Assembly (NCBI RefSeq): GCF_900111295.1
Contig: NZ_FOGT01000003.1
Location: 124,001-188,000, forward strand
Direction: 5' to 3'
DNA from: Salipaludibacillus aurantiacus
Lineage (GTDB): Bacteria > Bacillota > Bacilli > Bacillales > Salisediminibacteriaceae
Length of the DNA: 64,000 bases
Made by a program: the position numbers and the translations under genes. Positions 16,331 to 24,158 of this stretch are shown here, in pieces. The notes under the pieces are model-generated. The model did no database searches, was not told where the DNA came from, and was given only the letters and a program-made list of their open reading frames with translations. Position 1 is the first letter of the stretch. Each line of letters starts with the position of its first letter.

Positions 16331-16615
16331 TTAACAGCAGTCACTTTCGTTTCCTTTCAGGACTAAACCGCCGCCCTGAGGTGTTTCCTGGTACTCCAGT
16401 GCCATGCCGCCTGTCTGGCCGTGAATGTGCTTATCAAAGGCAACTTTGATACCGTTAACTTCTTCCACTACATCATCTTCTGTTGGCTCATCCAGAGCCA
16501 ATCCCAGCTGGGGACCGCCTCAACCCATGCCGGCAATAAAAATCTTGATGTTTGATGCGTTGTGTTCATTCAGGATCCCCTGAATGTATCCTTTTGCTTT
16601 GTCAGAAATATTCAT
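16331..16615 (-). CDS. HesB/IscA-like selenoprotein; in-frame TGA at codon 32 read as selenocysteine
   Basis: A 94-residue protein of the HesB/IscA (iron-sulfur A-type carrier) family. Translating through one TGA at 16520-16522 gives an unbroken family sequence: AGMG-U-GGPQLGLALDEP, HIHGQTGGMALEYQETP, and a C-terminal DCC. The TGA replaces the conserved cysteine equivalent to IscA Cys35, and the final Cys pair corresponds to the CGC end of IscA. HesB-like selenoproteins are a described family, and a SECIS-like hairpin follows the TGA. The start at 16615 follows GAGGTG; MM is also possible. The gene has its own terminator. Its function, probably Fe-S or redox chemistry, is unproven. Confidence 0.88.
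16483..16522 (-). promoter_or_regulatory. Bacterial SECIS element with its UGA codon
   Basis: UGA at 16522-16520 is followed, after 25 nt, by the loop of a perfect 7-bp hairpin: UUGGCUC, loop UGGAU, GAGCCAA. A G in the first two loop positions and a UGA-to-loop gap of 16-37 nt are the described requirements for a bSECIS, and both are met. The hairpin lies inside the coding sequence, as in bacteria it must. Confidence 0.85.
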
Positions 16616-16686
16616 CATTTCACCTCAATTAAAAATACATTTAAAGGTATTTTAACAAGATCTATGATGAAATTCAAAAGGTCTGC

Positions 16687-17673
16687 TTAATTTCCGCTTA
16701 AACCGTCAGTAAAGACTTCGGCATTATGTCTGATCATTTCCAAATAAGTCTCAGCCCCCGAACCTTCCTGTCCTACCGCGTCCGTATACACCTCTCCGGC
16801 TATCTCTACGCCTGCGTTTTCAGCTACAGTTTCCATATAACGCTGATCAACAGTCGTTTCAACGAATACAGCCGGAATTTCTTTATCCTGAATGACATCA
16901 ATTAATCGATTGATCTGTCCGGATGTCCCTTCTTCATGGGAGTTAATTTCCCAGATTCCTTCAGTTTCAAAACCGTAATCTTCCCCGAAGTATTTAAATG
17001 CGTTTTCGCTTACTACAATTGTACGGTGTTCTTCAGGAACAGCCTCCACTTTTTCTTCAATCCAGGCATCCAGCTCATTTATCTCTTCTAAATAGGCATC
17101 TGCGTTTTCACGGTAAATATCTTCACCGGCCGGATCCCTTTCACTTAAATCATCTACAATATTTTCAATATAGTATGAAGCATTTTTAGGGCTCAGCCAT
17201 GCGTGCGGGTCAGGTGCACTTTCTCCCTCAAGGGGAATTTCCGTCACTCCGTCGGATAACGTAAGAAGAGGCGTATCTGAAGCATTATCCACTATTCTTT
17301 CCAGCCATTCTTCCAGGCCTAACCCGTTAACATAAAAGACGTCGGAATCACTGACATTTCTGAAATCACTTGGTACCGGTTCATATTCATGCGGCTCTTC
17401 CCCTATCGGTACAATGTAATCTACTGTTCCTCTGTCCCCCAATACTTGTTCAGTCATATCTGCAATAATTGAAAAGCTGGCAGTTATATACAGTCCATCT
17501 TCCTGATTGTTAGTATTATTCTCAGTTTCATTAGTATTTGAATTATTATTCCCTGCAGCATCGTTTCCGCCGTTTTCATTTTCGTTAGCCGCATTATTTT
17601 CTCCGCACGCTGATAAAAGCAAAGCAAAAGAGACTAACGCTGCGGCCACCCCTTTAATTCTAAAACGATTCAT
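16687..17673 (-). CDS. Metal ABC transporter substrate-binding lipoprotein, manganese type
   Basis: A 328-residue lipoprotein with lipobox LLSAC, then an Asn/Glu-rich spacer (about 24-60) and a TroA/PsaA domain. Metal ligands can be placed as His in EEPHEYEP, His in DPHAWL, Glu in VSENAFKYF and Asp in VYTDAVG. His-His-Glu-Asp is the set of Mn-binding PsaA/MntC, whereas Zn-binding ZnuA has a third His. No permease or ATPase gene adjoins, so it must work with components encoded elsewhere. MntR-like boxes lie upstream. The metal assignment is inference from ligands. Confidence 0.85.
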   Translation of the reverse strand: MNRFRIKGVAAALVSFALLLSACGENNAANENENGGNDAAGNNNSNTNETENNTNNQEDGLYITASFSIIADMTEQVLGDRGTVDYIVPIGEEPHEYEPVPSDFRNVSDSDVFYVNGLGLEEWLERIVDNASDTPLLTLSDGVTEIPLEGESAPDPHAWLSPKNASYYIENIVDDLSERDPAGEDIYRENADAYLEEINELDAWIEEKVEAVPEEHRTIVVSENAFKYFGEDYGFETEGIWEINSHEEGTSGQINRLIDVIQDKEIPAVFVETTVDQRYMETVAENAGVEIAGEVYTDAVGQEGSGAETYLEMIRHNAEVFTDGLSGN

Positions 17674-17725
17674 TCTCTACCCTCTCCCTTTAAAAATAAT
17701 ATAGACTCACGTCTCAAATATACTA

Positions 17726-17743
17726 TATGCCCTAAGTAAATGA
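17726..17743. promoter_or_regulatory. Possible MntR box 1
   Basis: TATGCCCTAAGTAAATGA agrees at 12 of 18 positions with my recollection of the B. subtilis MntR operator (TTTGCCTTAAGGAAACTT). It lies about 55 nt before the Mn-type binding protein gene. Confidence 0.3.
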
Positions 17744-17782
17744 TGTTTCCTAAAATTCAATGTTTTAACCTGAACTATAAAA

Positions 17783-17800
17783 GTTGTGCGAAGGAAACTT
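17783..17800. promoter_or_regulatory. Possible MntR box 2
   Basis: GTTGTGCGAAGGAAACTT keeps the AAGGAAACTT half of the MntR operator. It lies 110 nt upstream of the gene, in the same orientation as box 1. Confidence 0.3.
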
Positions 17801-17877
17801 TTAAATTACAAAGCAAATTATACCCAATATATTTATAGCTGTAAAGAATATTTTAAAAATTGTATTTGTAAAAAAAT

Positions 17878-17893
17878 GGGGGGACTGACCCCC
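17878..17893. repeat. GGGGTCAG-type short palindrome, second copy
   Basis: On the minus strand GGGGG, loop TCAG, TCCCCC, then A and seven T, which makes it terminator-like. It shares its core with the palindrome at 15027-15041. Confidence 0.4.
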
Positions 17894-17901
17894 TTCACTT
17901 A

Positions 17902-17934
17902 AGAAAACACCTTCAACAGATGTGTTGAAGGTGT
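17902..17934 (-). terminator. Terminator after the PRC-barrel gene
   Basis: ACACCTTCAACA and TGTTGAAGGTGT form a perfect 12-bp stem over a 4-nt loop, followed on the minus strand by TTTTCTT. Confidence 0.85.
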
Positions 17935-17943
17935 GTAAGATGA

Positions 17944-18711
17944 TTATTTTTTATAATGGAGCCACAAGTCAGCTTCTCTTCTGTCACTTAAATCCATTTC
18001 CGGGCGGTATTCCGGTGCATCCTCAATTTGCTGGCGCGTGACATCTATTCTGATTTGTGCAGTATCCCAGAAGATTTCATCAATCCATTGCGGGGAGATG
18101 ATAACTTTTTTACCACCTGGGAACCACTTACGGCTATCCACAATGAAGTATTTAATTTGAAAAGTAGATCCGTCAATCAACAGATCATCTATTTTACCAA
18201 ATGTTTCATCTTTAACAGAAAGCGTATATCCGGTCACATTTTTCGCCTGGTGTACGTATGTCCTGTCATCACCTTGTTCCGGTTGAAGCAGCTGTGCTTC
18301 TTCATTCATCATATCATGCGGTGCTGCTGTGGTTCCCCATACACCGTTGCCAACCCAATAAGGATTCAGCCGGTAATGCAGTGTAAAATCTTTTTCAAAC
18401 TTTCTCGTGACAGGTTCCTCTCCAGGGTCGGGTGATTTCTGCACCTCGTCGTTTGAAATTCCTGCGCGGATAACTTCATTCTGGTGATCGATTTTTTCGA
18501 CAGAAGCAGGAGATATAAACGCCTGATCAGACAAGAAGGTTTTACCTGTATTAACTACTAAATAACGGATCGTCCATTTAATTTCATCAAAATACACGTC
18601 TTTTACTTTACCAATTTCTCCATCGTTACCGTAAACTGTATAAGAAGTAAGCCAACTATAATGAAGGAGCATATCAACCAGCCTTTCTGAAAAATAGAGT
18701 TCAGTTTCCAT
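17944..18711 (-). CDS. Protein with two PRC-barrel domains
   Basis: A 255-residue soluble protein with PRC-barrel repeats at about 15-85 (GEIGKVKDVYFDEIKWTIRYLVVNTG) and 150-225 (ETFGKIDDLLIDGSTFQIKYFIVDS). They are joined by a linker containing WVGNGVWGT. Similar proteins are common in stress-tolerant bacteria, often beside general-stress genes. PRC barrels mediate protein or RNA contacts; no activity can be assigned here. It is monocistronic with its own terminator. Confidence 0.85.
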   Translation of the reverse strand: METELYFSERLVDMLLHYSWLTSYTVYGNDGEIGKVKDVYFDEIKWTIRYLVVNTGKTFLSDQAFISPASVEKIDHQNEVIRAGISNDEVQKSPDPGEEPVTRKFEKDFTLHYRLNPYWVGNGVWGTTAAPHDMMNEEAQLLQPEQGDDRTYVHQAKNVTGYTLSVKDETFGKIDDLLIDGSTFQIKYFIVDSRKWFPGGKKVIISPQWIDEIFWDTAQIRIDVTRQQIEDAPEYRPEMDLSDRREADLWLHYKK

Positions 18712-18801
18712 TTTCCCTTAACTTTCTCAGGAGAAACATCCTCTAAAACTAATCAGAGTGCTAATGGGTATATAAAAAAACGTTTCACACAGTACTCATT
18801 T

Positions 18802-20490
18802 TTACTTTCTAATTCGATAAACCCTTGCTTCGTATGGTTTCAATGTAAACTTATTACTTTCTGTATCTTCGAGTTCATAATTCGAAATAAACAGTTCTTT
18901 ATTTGCCTGTTGGTATTCAGCAGGGATTTCTACTTGGGGGCTGTCCTCATAGAAATTACAGTAGACGAGCAATGTTTCCCCGTTAAGTTCCCGTTTATAA
19001 GCAAATACTTCTTCATTGTCATTAAGCATAATATCAAAACTTCCGTACACTACTGTCTCATTCTGATGACGAAGCTCTATCAGTTTTTGATAATAGGAAA
19101 AAATAGAGTTTTCATCATTGACAGCTGCTGCGGCATTAATTTCTTTGTAATTTGGATTCACTTGAATCCAAGGTTTCCCGGTTGTAAAACCTGCATTCTT
19201 ACTGTCATCCCACTGGACAGGTGTTCTGGCGTTATCCCGCCCTTTCACATAAATTCTTTTCATAAGTTCCTCGTGGGATACACCTTCATCGCGTTTTTCC
19301 CGGTACATATTCAGTGTTTCTATATCTTTATAATCATTAATATCTTCAAACTGCACGTTTGTCATTCCAAACTCTTCTCCCTGGTAAATATAAGGCGTGC
19401 CCTTCATCATGTGGAGCAGTGTAGCAAGCATTTTAGCAGACTCTTTATGAAATTTGCCGTCATTACCAAACCGTGAAACCATTCGGGGCTGATCATGATT
19501 ATTCATATACAGGCTGTTCCATCCATCTTGTTCGAGCGCTTTTTGCCATTTCACCAGATTATCTCTCAAGTCTTTTAAGCTAAGCGGACGAAGGTCCCAT
19601 TTTCCTCCTGGTCCTGAGTCCAGGTCGACATGTTCAAACTGAAAAACCATATTCAGCTCTTCACTTTCTTCCTTTGTATAGTTAACTGCTTCATCAGGGC
19701 CTACGCCCGGCATTTCCCCTACAGTCATTACATCATAATCTTTTAACGCTTCTTCATGCATTTCATGGAGAAATTCATGAATGCGGGGGCCATTCATAAA
19801 GTATTGGCTGCCAGATACATACTTTTTACCCTCAGGGTTAGGAGCATCCGGCAATCCTGGCACTTTAGAGATAAAATTAATGACGTCCATGCGGAAACCG
19901 TCAATTCCTTTATCAAGCCACCAGCGCATCATATCATAAACTTCCTGCCGTACAGTGGGATTTTCCCAGTTCAAGTCCGGCTGTTTCTTAGAAAACAAAT
20001 GTAAATAATACTCACCAGTCGTTTCATCATACTCCCAGGCCGATCCGCTGAAGGCTGAGTCCCAGTTATTCGGTTCGGAGCCGTCTTCTTTTCCAGGCCG
20101 CCATATGTAATAATCCCGATAGGGGTTGTCTTTGGACTTTCTGGATTCAGCAAACCAGGCGTGTTCATCTGAAGAATGATTGACCACAAGGTCCATAATA
20201 ATTTTCAACCCTCTGTTGTGAGCTGCTTCTAATAATTCCTCCCAGTCTTCCATTGTTCCAAATTCATCCATAATGTCTTTATAATCACTAATATCATATC
20301 CATTGTCATCGTTTGGAGACTTGTAGACCGGTGACAGCCAGATGACGTCAATTCCGAGCTGTTTTAAATAATCAAGCTTTTCAGTAATGCCCTTCAAATC
20401 TCCAATCCCGTCCCCGTTGCTGTCATTGAAACTGCGGGGATAAATTTGATAAATGACACTTTCTTTCCACCATTGTTTTGTCTGACTCAT
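18802..20490 (-). CDS. Alpha-glucosidase of family GH13 (oligo-1,6-glucosidase/MalL type)
   Basis: Hydrolyses alpha-glucosidic bonds of isomaltose, sucrose or maltose-type sugars in the cytoplasm (no signal peptide). The 562 residues follow B. subtilis MalL closely. GH13 motifs: DLVVNHSSDEHAWF, GFRMDV with the nucleophile Asp, VGEMPG with the acid/base Glu, and NNHDQPR with the third Asp. The start at 20490 is set by AAGGAGG 8 nt upstream. It is downstream of and co-transcribed with a LacI-type regulator; no sugar transporter is nearby. Exact specificity cannot be read. Confidence 0.9.
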   Translation of the reverse strand: MSQTKQWWKESVIYQIYPRSFNDSNGDGIGDLKGITEKLDYLKQLGIDVIWLSPVYKSPNDDNGYDISDYKDIMDEFGTMEDWEELLEAAHNRGLKIIMDLVVNHSSDEHAWFAESRKSKDNPYRDYYIWRPGKEDGSEPNNWDSAFSGSAWEYDETTGEYYLHLFSKKQPDLNWENPTVRQEVYDMMRWWLDKGIDGFRMDVINFISKVPGLPDAPNPEGKKYVSGSQYFMNGPRIHEFLHEMHEEALKDYDVMTVGEMPGVGPDEAVNYTKEESEELNMVFQFEHVDLDSGPGGKWDLRPLSLKDLRDNLVKWQKALEQDGWNSLYMNNHDQPRMVSRFGNDGKFHKESAKMLATLLHMMKGTPYIYQGEEFGMTNVQFEDINDYKDIETLNMYREKRDEGVSHEELMKRIYVKGRDNARTPVQWDDSKNAGFTTGKPWIQVNPNYKEINAAAAVNDENSIFSYYQKLIELRHQNETVVYGSFDIMLNDNEEVFAYKRELNGETLLVYCNFYEDSPQVEIPAEYQQANKELFISNYELEDTESNKFTLKPYEARVYRIRK

Positions 20491-20503
20491 TTTATCTGCC
20501 TCC

Positions 20504-21532
20504 TTATAAAAATAAACCTTTTGTTTTCGATCGTTCAAGAACAGATTTCCGTTCTATAAGTCTGTGTTTAACGATTTCATTTTTATTAATATTCTCCTTA
20601 TTTTCCCTGAGCGATAAAATGAGCTCTACCGCTTTCTGCCCCATCTCCTCCAGAGGCTGTGCCATTGTTGTTAGAGGGGGAATAGCCATTTCTGCTGCCA
20701 TTGTATTATCGTATCCAAGTACCGATATATCGTCTGGCACAGAAATGCCTTGTTCATAAGCTGCTGATAAAACACCCGCCGCCATTTCATCACTCACCGC
20801 AAACACGGCTGTAAATGGCTTTTCGGCTTTCAGGATGTTTTTAAAGCTCTCTTTTCCAGATTGGAAACGGAAATCACCATACGCTGTCAGAGATTCCTCT
20901 ACTTTAAGATGATGGTCTTTCATTGTTCTTCGAAACCCTTCATCTCTCGGTTTACCAGCGATAGGGTCTTCCAGGCTCCCTCCTATAAAAGCAATCTGCT
21001 TATGTCCTTTTTCTATGAGATAACGTGTCCCGGTACAGGCCGCCTGATAATCATCTACTTTCACATAAGGAAAAGGGTGCGTTAATGATTGTGTTGACAC
21101 AAAAACTGCAGGACATACCATACTATTAAGCATCTGGCCCTGGGATTCCGACAATTGGTCACTCGCATAAATAATGCCATCCACCTGTTTCTCTTTTAAC
21201 ACTTGCAGATCCTGAATCGCCCGGTCTTCTTTAGAGTCAGTATGACAGACAAAAAGGCTGTAACCCTCATTTCTTGCCGTTTCCTCCATTCCTTCCAGAA
21301 GCTTAGAAGCAAAGAGACCGGAAAGCTTAGGAAGCAGGACACCGATGGATTTTGTTTCACGTCCGACGAGACCTCTGGCAATCGCATTTGGAGTATAACC
21401 GAGTTCCTCGATTGTTTTTAACACGCGTTCTTTTGTTTTTTCACCATAACCTTTTTGACCATTAACGATCCGTGAAACTGTTGCAATAGATACCCCTGCC
21501 TGCCTGGCAACATCTTTAATTGTTATACTCAC
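20504..21532 (-). CDS. LacI/GalR-family repressor
   Basis: A 342-residue regulator starting at GTG (21532) after AAAGGAG. The N-terminal helix-turn-helix and hinge read ITIKDVARQAGVSIATVSRIVNG, followed by a periplasmic-binding-like effector domain (GIIYASDQL, IAFIGGSLEDP, SVLGYDNTMAAEMAIPPLTTM). It lies 13 nt upstream of the alpha-glucosidase, so the pair forms an operon. A perfect palindrome of the LacI type at 21552-21563 lies between promoter and start, implying autoregulation with a sugar inducer. Confidence 0.93.
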   Translation of the reverse strand: MSITIKDVARQAGVSIATVSRIVNGQKGYGEKTKERVLKTIEELGYTPNAIARGLVGRETKSIGVLLPKLSGLFASKLLEGMEETARNEGYSLFVCHTDSKEDRAIQDLQVLKEKQVDGIIYASDQLSESQGQMLNSMVCPAVFVSTQSLTHPFPYVKVDDYQAACTGTRYLIEKGHKQIAFIGGSLEDPIAGKPRDEGFRRTMKDHHLKVEESLTAYGDFRFQSGKESFKNILKAEKPFTAVFAVSDEMAAGVLSAAYEQGISVPDDISVLGYDNTMAAEMAIPPLTTMAQPLEEMGQKAVELILSLRENKENINKNEIVKHRLIERKSVLERSKTKGLFL

Positions 21533-21551
21533 TTTATTTTTCTCCTTTTAC

Positions 21552-21563
21552 GTAAACGTTTAC
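21552..21563. promoter_or_regulatory. LacI-family operator of the glucosidase operon
   Basis: GTAAACGTTTAC is a perfect 12-bp palindrome with the central CG typical of LacI-family operators. It lies about 10 nt downstream of the -10 and 20 nt before the repressor start. Confidence 0.65.
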
Positions 21564-21570
21564 TCTTTTT

Positions 21571-21599
21571 AATTTATCACAGTATGTAAACGGGTTCAA
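21571..21599 (-). promoter_or_regulatory. Promoter of the lacI-type/glucosidase operon
   Basis: On the minus strand TTGAAC (21594-21599) and TAAATT (21571-21576) are 17 nt apart, just upstream of the operator. Confidence 0.5.
21585..21598. promoter_or_regulatory. Putative cre (CcpA) site
   Basis: TGTAAACGGGTTCA fits the cre consensus TGWNANCGNTNWCA with one mismatch and overlaps the operon -35, as expected for catabolite repression. It could instead be a second, weaker operator for the local LacI protein. Confidence 0.45.
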
Positions 21600-21672
21600 C
21601 AAGATATTTATTTCGGTTTACGAATTTTTTTGATAAAATTTAAGATAAATCTGTTGGAAAAGGAGAGAACTA

Positions 21673-23664
21673 ATGGAAACTAAAAGAACACTTACTATTG
21701 ACGACTTAAAAAATATTAATGTTTTAACCGAGCCCCAGCCATCACCTGATGGAAAAGAATTTGCTTTTGTAAGACAGTTTATAACCGAAGAGGATAATTA
21801 TAACTCCCACTTATTTGTCCAGCGTTTTAATGAGGACACACCAAGACAGTGGACTTACGGCCCGGGAAAAGTTCTCTCCCCACGCTATTCACCGGATGGC
21901 AGGTGGATCGTTTTTGTTTCAGCAAAAGAAGAAAAAGCAAAGCCCCAGCTGTATCTCCTGCCCTTAGATGGCGGTGAGGCTAAACAAGTGACTAAGCTTC
22001 CTAATGGAGCTTCCCAGCCGTATTGGTCGCCCGATTCTTCTAAAATCCTTTTCACGACTTCCTTTGAAAAAGGATCACAGCCGGACAATCAATTAAACGG
22101 TAAAGGTGACACTGAAGAAAAAAAAGCACCGCTGATTGTTGAGCGGTTAAAATATAAATCTGATGCAGCCGGTTTTCTGGATGAAACGAACAAGCAGCTT
22201 GCTTTGTATAATTTAAATAAGGATGCAATAGAGTTTATAACTGATGATGAATTTGATGACGAACCTTCCGGATGGTCACCTGACGGAAAAATGATTGCTT
22301 ATCATTCAAACAAACAAGGCGACGAACATATTGGATCAGATATTTATATGATGGATATAAACACTAAAGAGCATTATCAATTAACAGACGGCAAAGGAAT
22401 ATTCTCTCACGGGGTATTCTCGCCTGATGGTAAAAAAATTGCCTGTTACGGACATACCAAACAATTCGCAGGAGCTACCCACTCAAAATTATGGATAATT
22501 GATGTAGCTGCACACGACGAAAAAAAATGTTTAACTGATCACTGGGACGTTCATATGGGCGATTCATGTATAGGAGATATCTTATCAGGACAATCGAACC
22601 CAGGTCCCCTGTGGACAAAAGACGGGAAGTCTTTGCTGGTGCAGGCAAGCGTTAAAGGCAGCACAAACCTCTATAATGTGTCACTTAACGGCGACATTGA
22701 ACAAGTCACATCAGGGGATCATCATGTATACAGCTTATGCCTGCATCAGCAATCAGGAAAGATCATTGCAGGCATAAGCACCCCCGTAAACCCTGGAGAA
22801 ATCTATTCCTCCTCATTAGAAGACAGGTCACTAAACGAACTGACTTCTATGAACAAACCTTTTACAGATAAAGTGAACCTGCAGACACCTGAAGAAATTA
22901 TAAGTATGTCGAAAGACGGTAAGTCTGTACAGGGATGGCTTCTTAAACCGGCAGGATTCACTGAAGGAGAAACTTATCCTGGAATTCTTGAAATTCACGG
23001 CGGCCCCCATGCGATGTATGGAAATACTTTTTTCCACGAGCTCCAGCTGCTGGCTGCTAAAGGATATGCTGTTTTCTATGCCAATCCCCGGGGAAGCCAC
23101 GGGTACGGCCAGGAATTCGTTAATGCCTGCAGGGGAGACTATGGAGGAATGGATTACGAAGATGTGATGGTGTTTACAGATACTGTAACAGACCATTATC
23201 CATGGATAGACAAGCAGCGTTTAGGAGTAACAGGAGGCAGTTACGGCGGGTTTATGACAAATTGGATTGTTGGACATACTAACCGCTTTAAAGCAGCAGC
23301 GACTCTGCGTTGTATATCCAACTGGATCAGTTTTTACGGTGTCAGTGATATTGGCTATTTCTTCACTGAGTGGGAAATAGGGACTGATCTATTAAAGGAC
23401 CCTGATCAACTGTGGAAGCATTCCCCTTTAAAATACGTGAATAAAATAGAGACACCTTTGCTAATCATGCACGGGGAAAAAGATTTCCGCTGTCCTATAG
23501 AACAAGCTGAACAGTTATTTACCGCTTTAAAACAATCAGGAAAAGACACCCGATTTGTAAGGTTTCCTGATGCCAACCATGAGTTATCACGAAGCGGACC
23601 TCCGCATTTGAGGAAAGCAAGACTGCAAGAATTAACCCAATGGTTCGAAAAATATTTAAAATAA
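21673..23664 (+). CDS. S9 family serine peptidase (acylaminoacyl-peptidase/prolyl oligopeptidase type)
   Basis: A 663-residue cytoplasmic peptidase: an N-terminal beta-propeller (TolB/WD-like repeats such as SPRYSPDGRWIVF, SQPYWSPDSSKI, GVFSPDGKKIACYG) to about residue 390, then an alpha/beta-hydrolase domain. The catalytic triad is recognisable as Ser in GGSYGGFM (about 524), Asp in HGEKDFRCP and His in DANHELSRSG. It resembles B. subtilis YuxL. AAAGGAGAG lies before the ATG. It probably trims short peptides; no partner genes adjoin it. Confidence 0.9.
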   Translation: METKRTLTIDDLKNINVLTEPQPSPDGKEFAFVRQFITEEDNYNSHLFVQRFNEDTPRQWTYGPGKVLSPRYSPDGRWIVFVSAKEEKAKPQLYLLPLDGGEAKQVTKLPNGASQPYWSPDSSKILFTTSFEKGSQPDNQLNGKGDTEEKKAPLIVERLKYKSDAAGFLDETNKQLALYNLNKDAIEFITDDEFDDEPSGWSPDGKMIAYHSNKQGDEHIGSDIYMMDINTKEHYQLTDGKGIFSHGVFSPDGKKIACYGHTKQFAGATHSKLWIIDVAAHDEKKCLTDHWDVHMGDSCIGDILSGQSNPGPLWTKDGKSLLVQASVKGSTNLYNVSLNGDIEQVTSGDHHVYSLCLHQQSGKIIAGISTPVNPGEIYSSSLEDRSLNELTSMNKPFTDKVNLQTPEEIISMSKDGKSVQGWLLKPAGFTEGETYPGILEIHGGPHAMYGNTFFHELQLLAAKGYAVFYANPRGSHGYGQEFVNACRGDYGGMDYEDVMVFTDTVTDHYPWIDKQRLGVTGGSYGGFMTNWIVGHTNRFKAAATLRCISNWISFYGVSDIGYFFTEWEIGTDLLKDPDQLWKHSPLKYVNKIETPLLIMHGEKDFRCPIEQAEQLFTALKQSGKDTRFVRFPDANHELSRSGPPHLRKARLQELTQWFEKYLK

Positions 23665-23675
23665 ACAGAGTATAA

Positions 23676-23732
23676 GAAAATCCGTCCGGAAAGCAGCATA
23701 TAAATGTCTTAAGTGCCGGCTTCCGGACGGAT
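23676..23732. terminator. Terminator between the S9 peptidase and HPr-like genes
   Basis: ATCCGTCCGGAA pairs with TTCCGGACGGAT (12 bp) with further inner pairing. On the minus strand it is followed by TTTTC, so it mainly serves the HPr-like gene; it may also stop the convergent peptidase transcript. Confidence 0.7.
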
Positions 23733-23755
23733 CGTGTTATGTTTTATTTTTTTGC

Positions 23756-23998
23756 TCACTTTTCAAACAGGCCAGCCTGCTCTAAGTCCTGAATAAATTG
23801 CTCATCAGGTTCTCCTTCAAACTCCAGCTCAATTTCCTGACCCGGCTGTAATGAGAGAGCCAAAATACCCAGCAGACTCTTTGCATCAATCACCCAATGC
23901 TCCTTTTTAATTAAAACGGTTCCGGAGATCTGGCTTGCACGGTTGACAAAATAACTGGCAGACTCAGCAAAAATAGGTTTTTTAACTGTTAACTTCAT
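23756..23998 (-). CDS. HPr-like protein without the catalytic histidine (Crh-like)
   Basis: An 80-residue HPr-fold protein. The active-site stretch of HPr (GIHARPA) is PIFAESA here, so His15 is replaced by Phe and Arg17 by Glu. It cannot accept phosphate from enzyme I by the usual route. The regulatory serine region is kept (DAKSLLGILAL, Ser41 corresponding to Ser46). B. subtilis Crh also lacks His15 (Gln) and acts with CcpA. This protein diverges from Crh, so it may be a different regulator. ATG at 23998 suits the GGAGG (10 nt) better than GTG at 24004. Confidence 0.75.
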   Translation of the reverse strand: MKLTVKKPIFAESASYFVNRASQISGTVLIKKEHWVIDAKSLLGILALSLQPGQEIELEFEGEPDEQFIQDLEQAGLFEK

Positions 23999-24158
23999 TT
24001 CCACAACACCTCCGACATTAGTATTCCCCCATTATATCCAACTTTCCCCTTAACGCCAAGGATAACCTTCAACTATTTTGAGGCAAGCAGTTTTCCCAAT
24101 GGTAAACGAAAGATCTGGTATGATAAAAAGGAATGAAAGAAAGGAAGGTTGGTCTGGA

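Noticed and set aside
16501-16522. The small CCC-CAGCU-GGG hairpin as the main SECIS
   Set aside because: Its loop begins only about 9 nt after the UGA, too close for the known spacing. The 7-bp stem further on fits better.
16331-16615. Reading the HesB-like gene as a plain pseudogene
   Set aside because: Only one stop interrupts it, it is TGA at the single position where Sec is known in this family, and a fitting SECIS hairpin follows. No other lesion is present.
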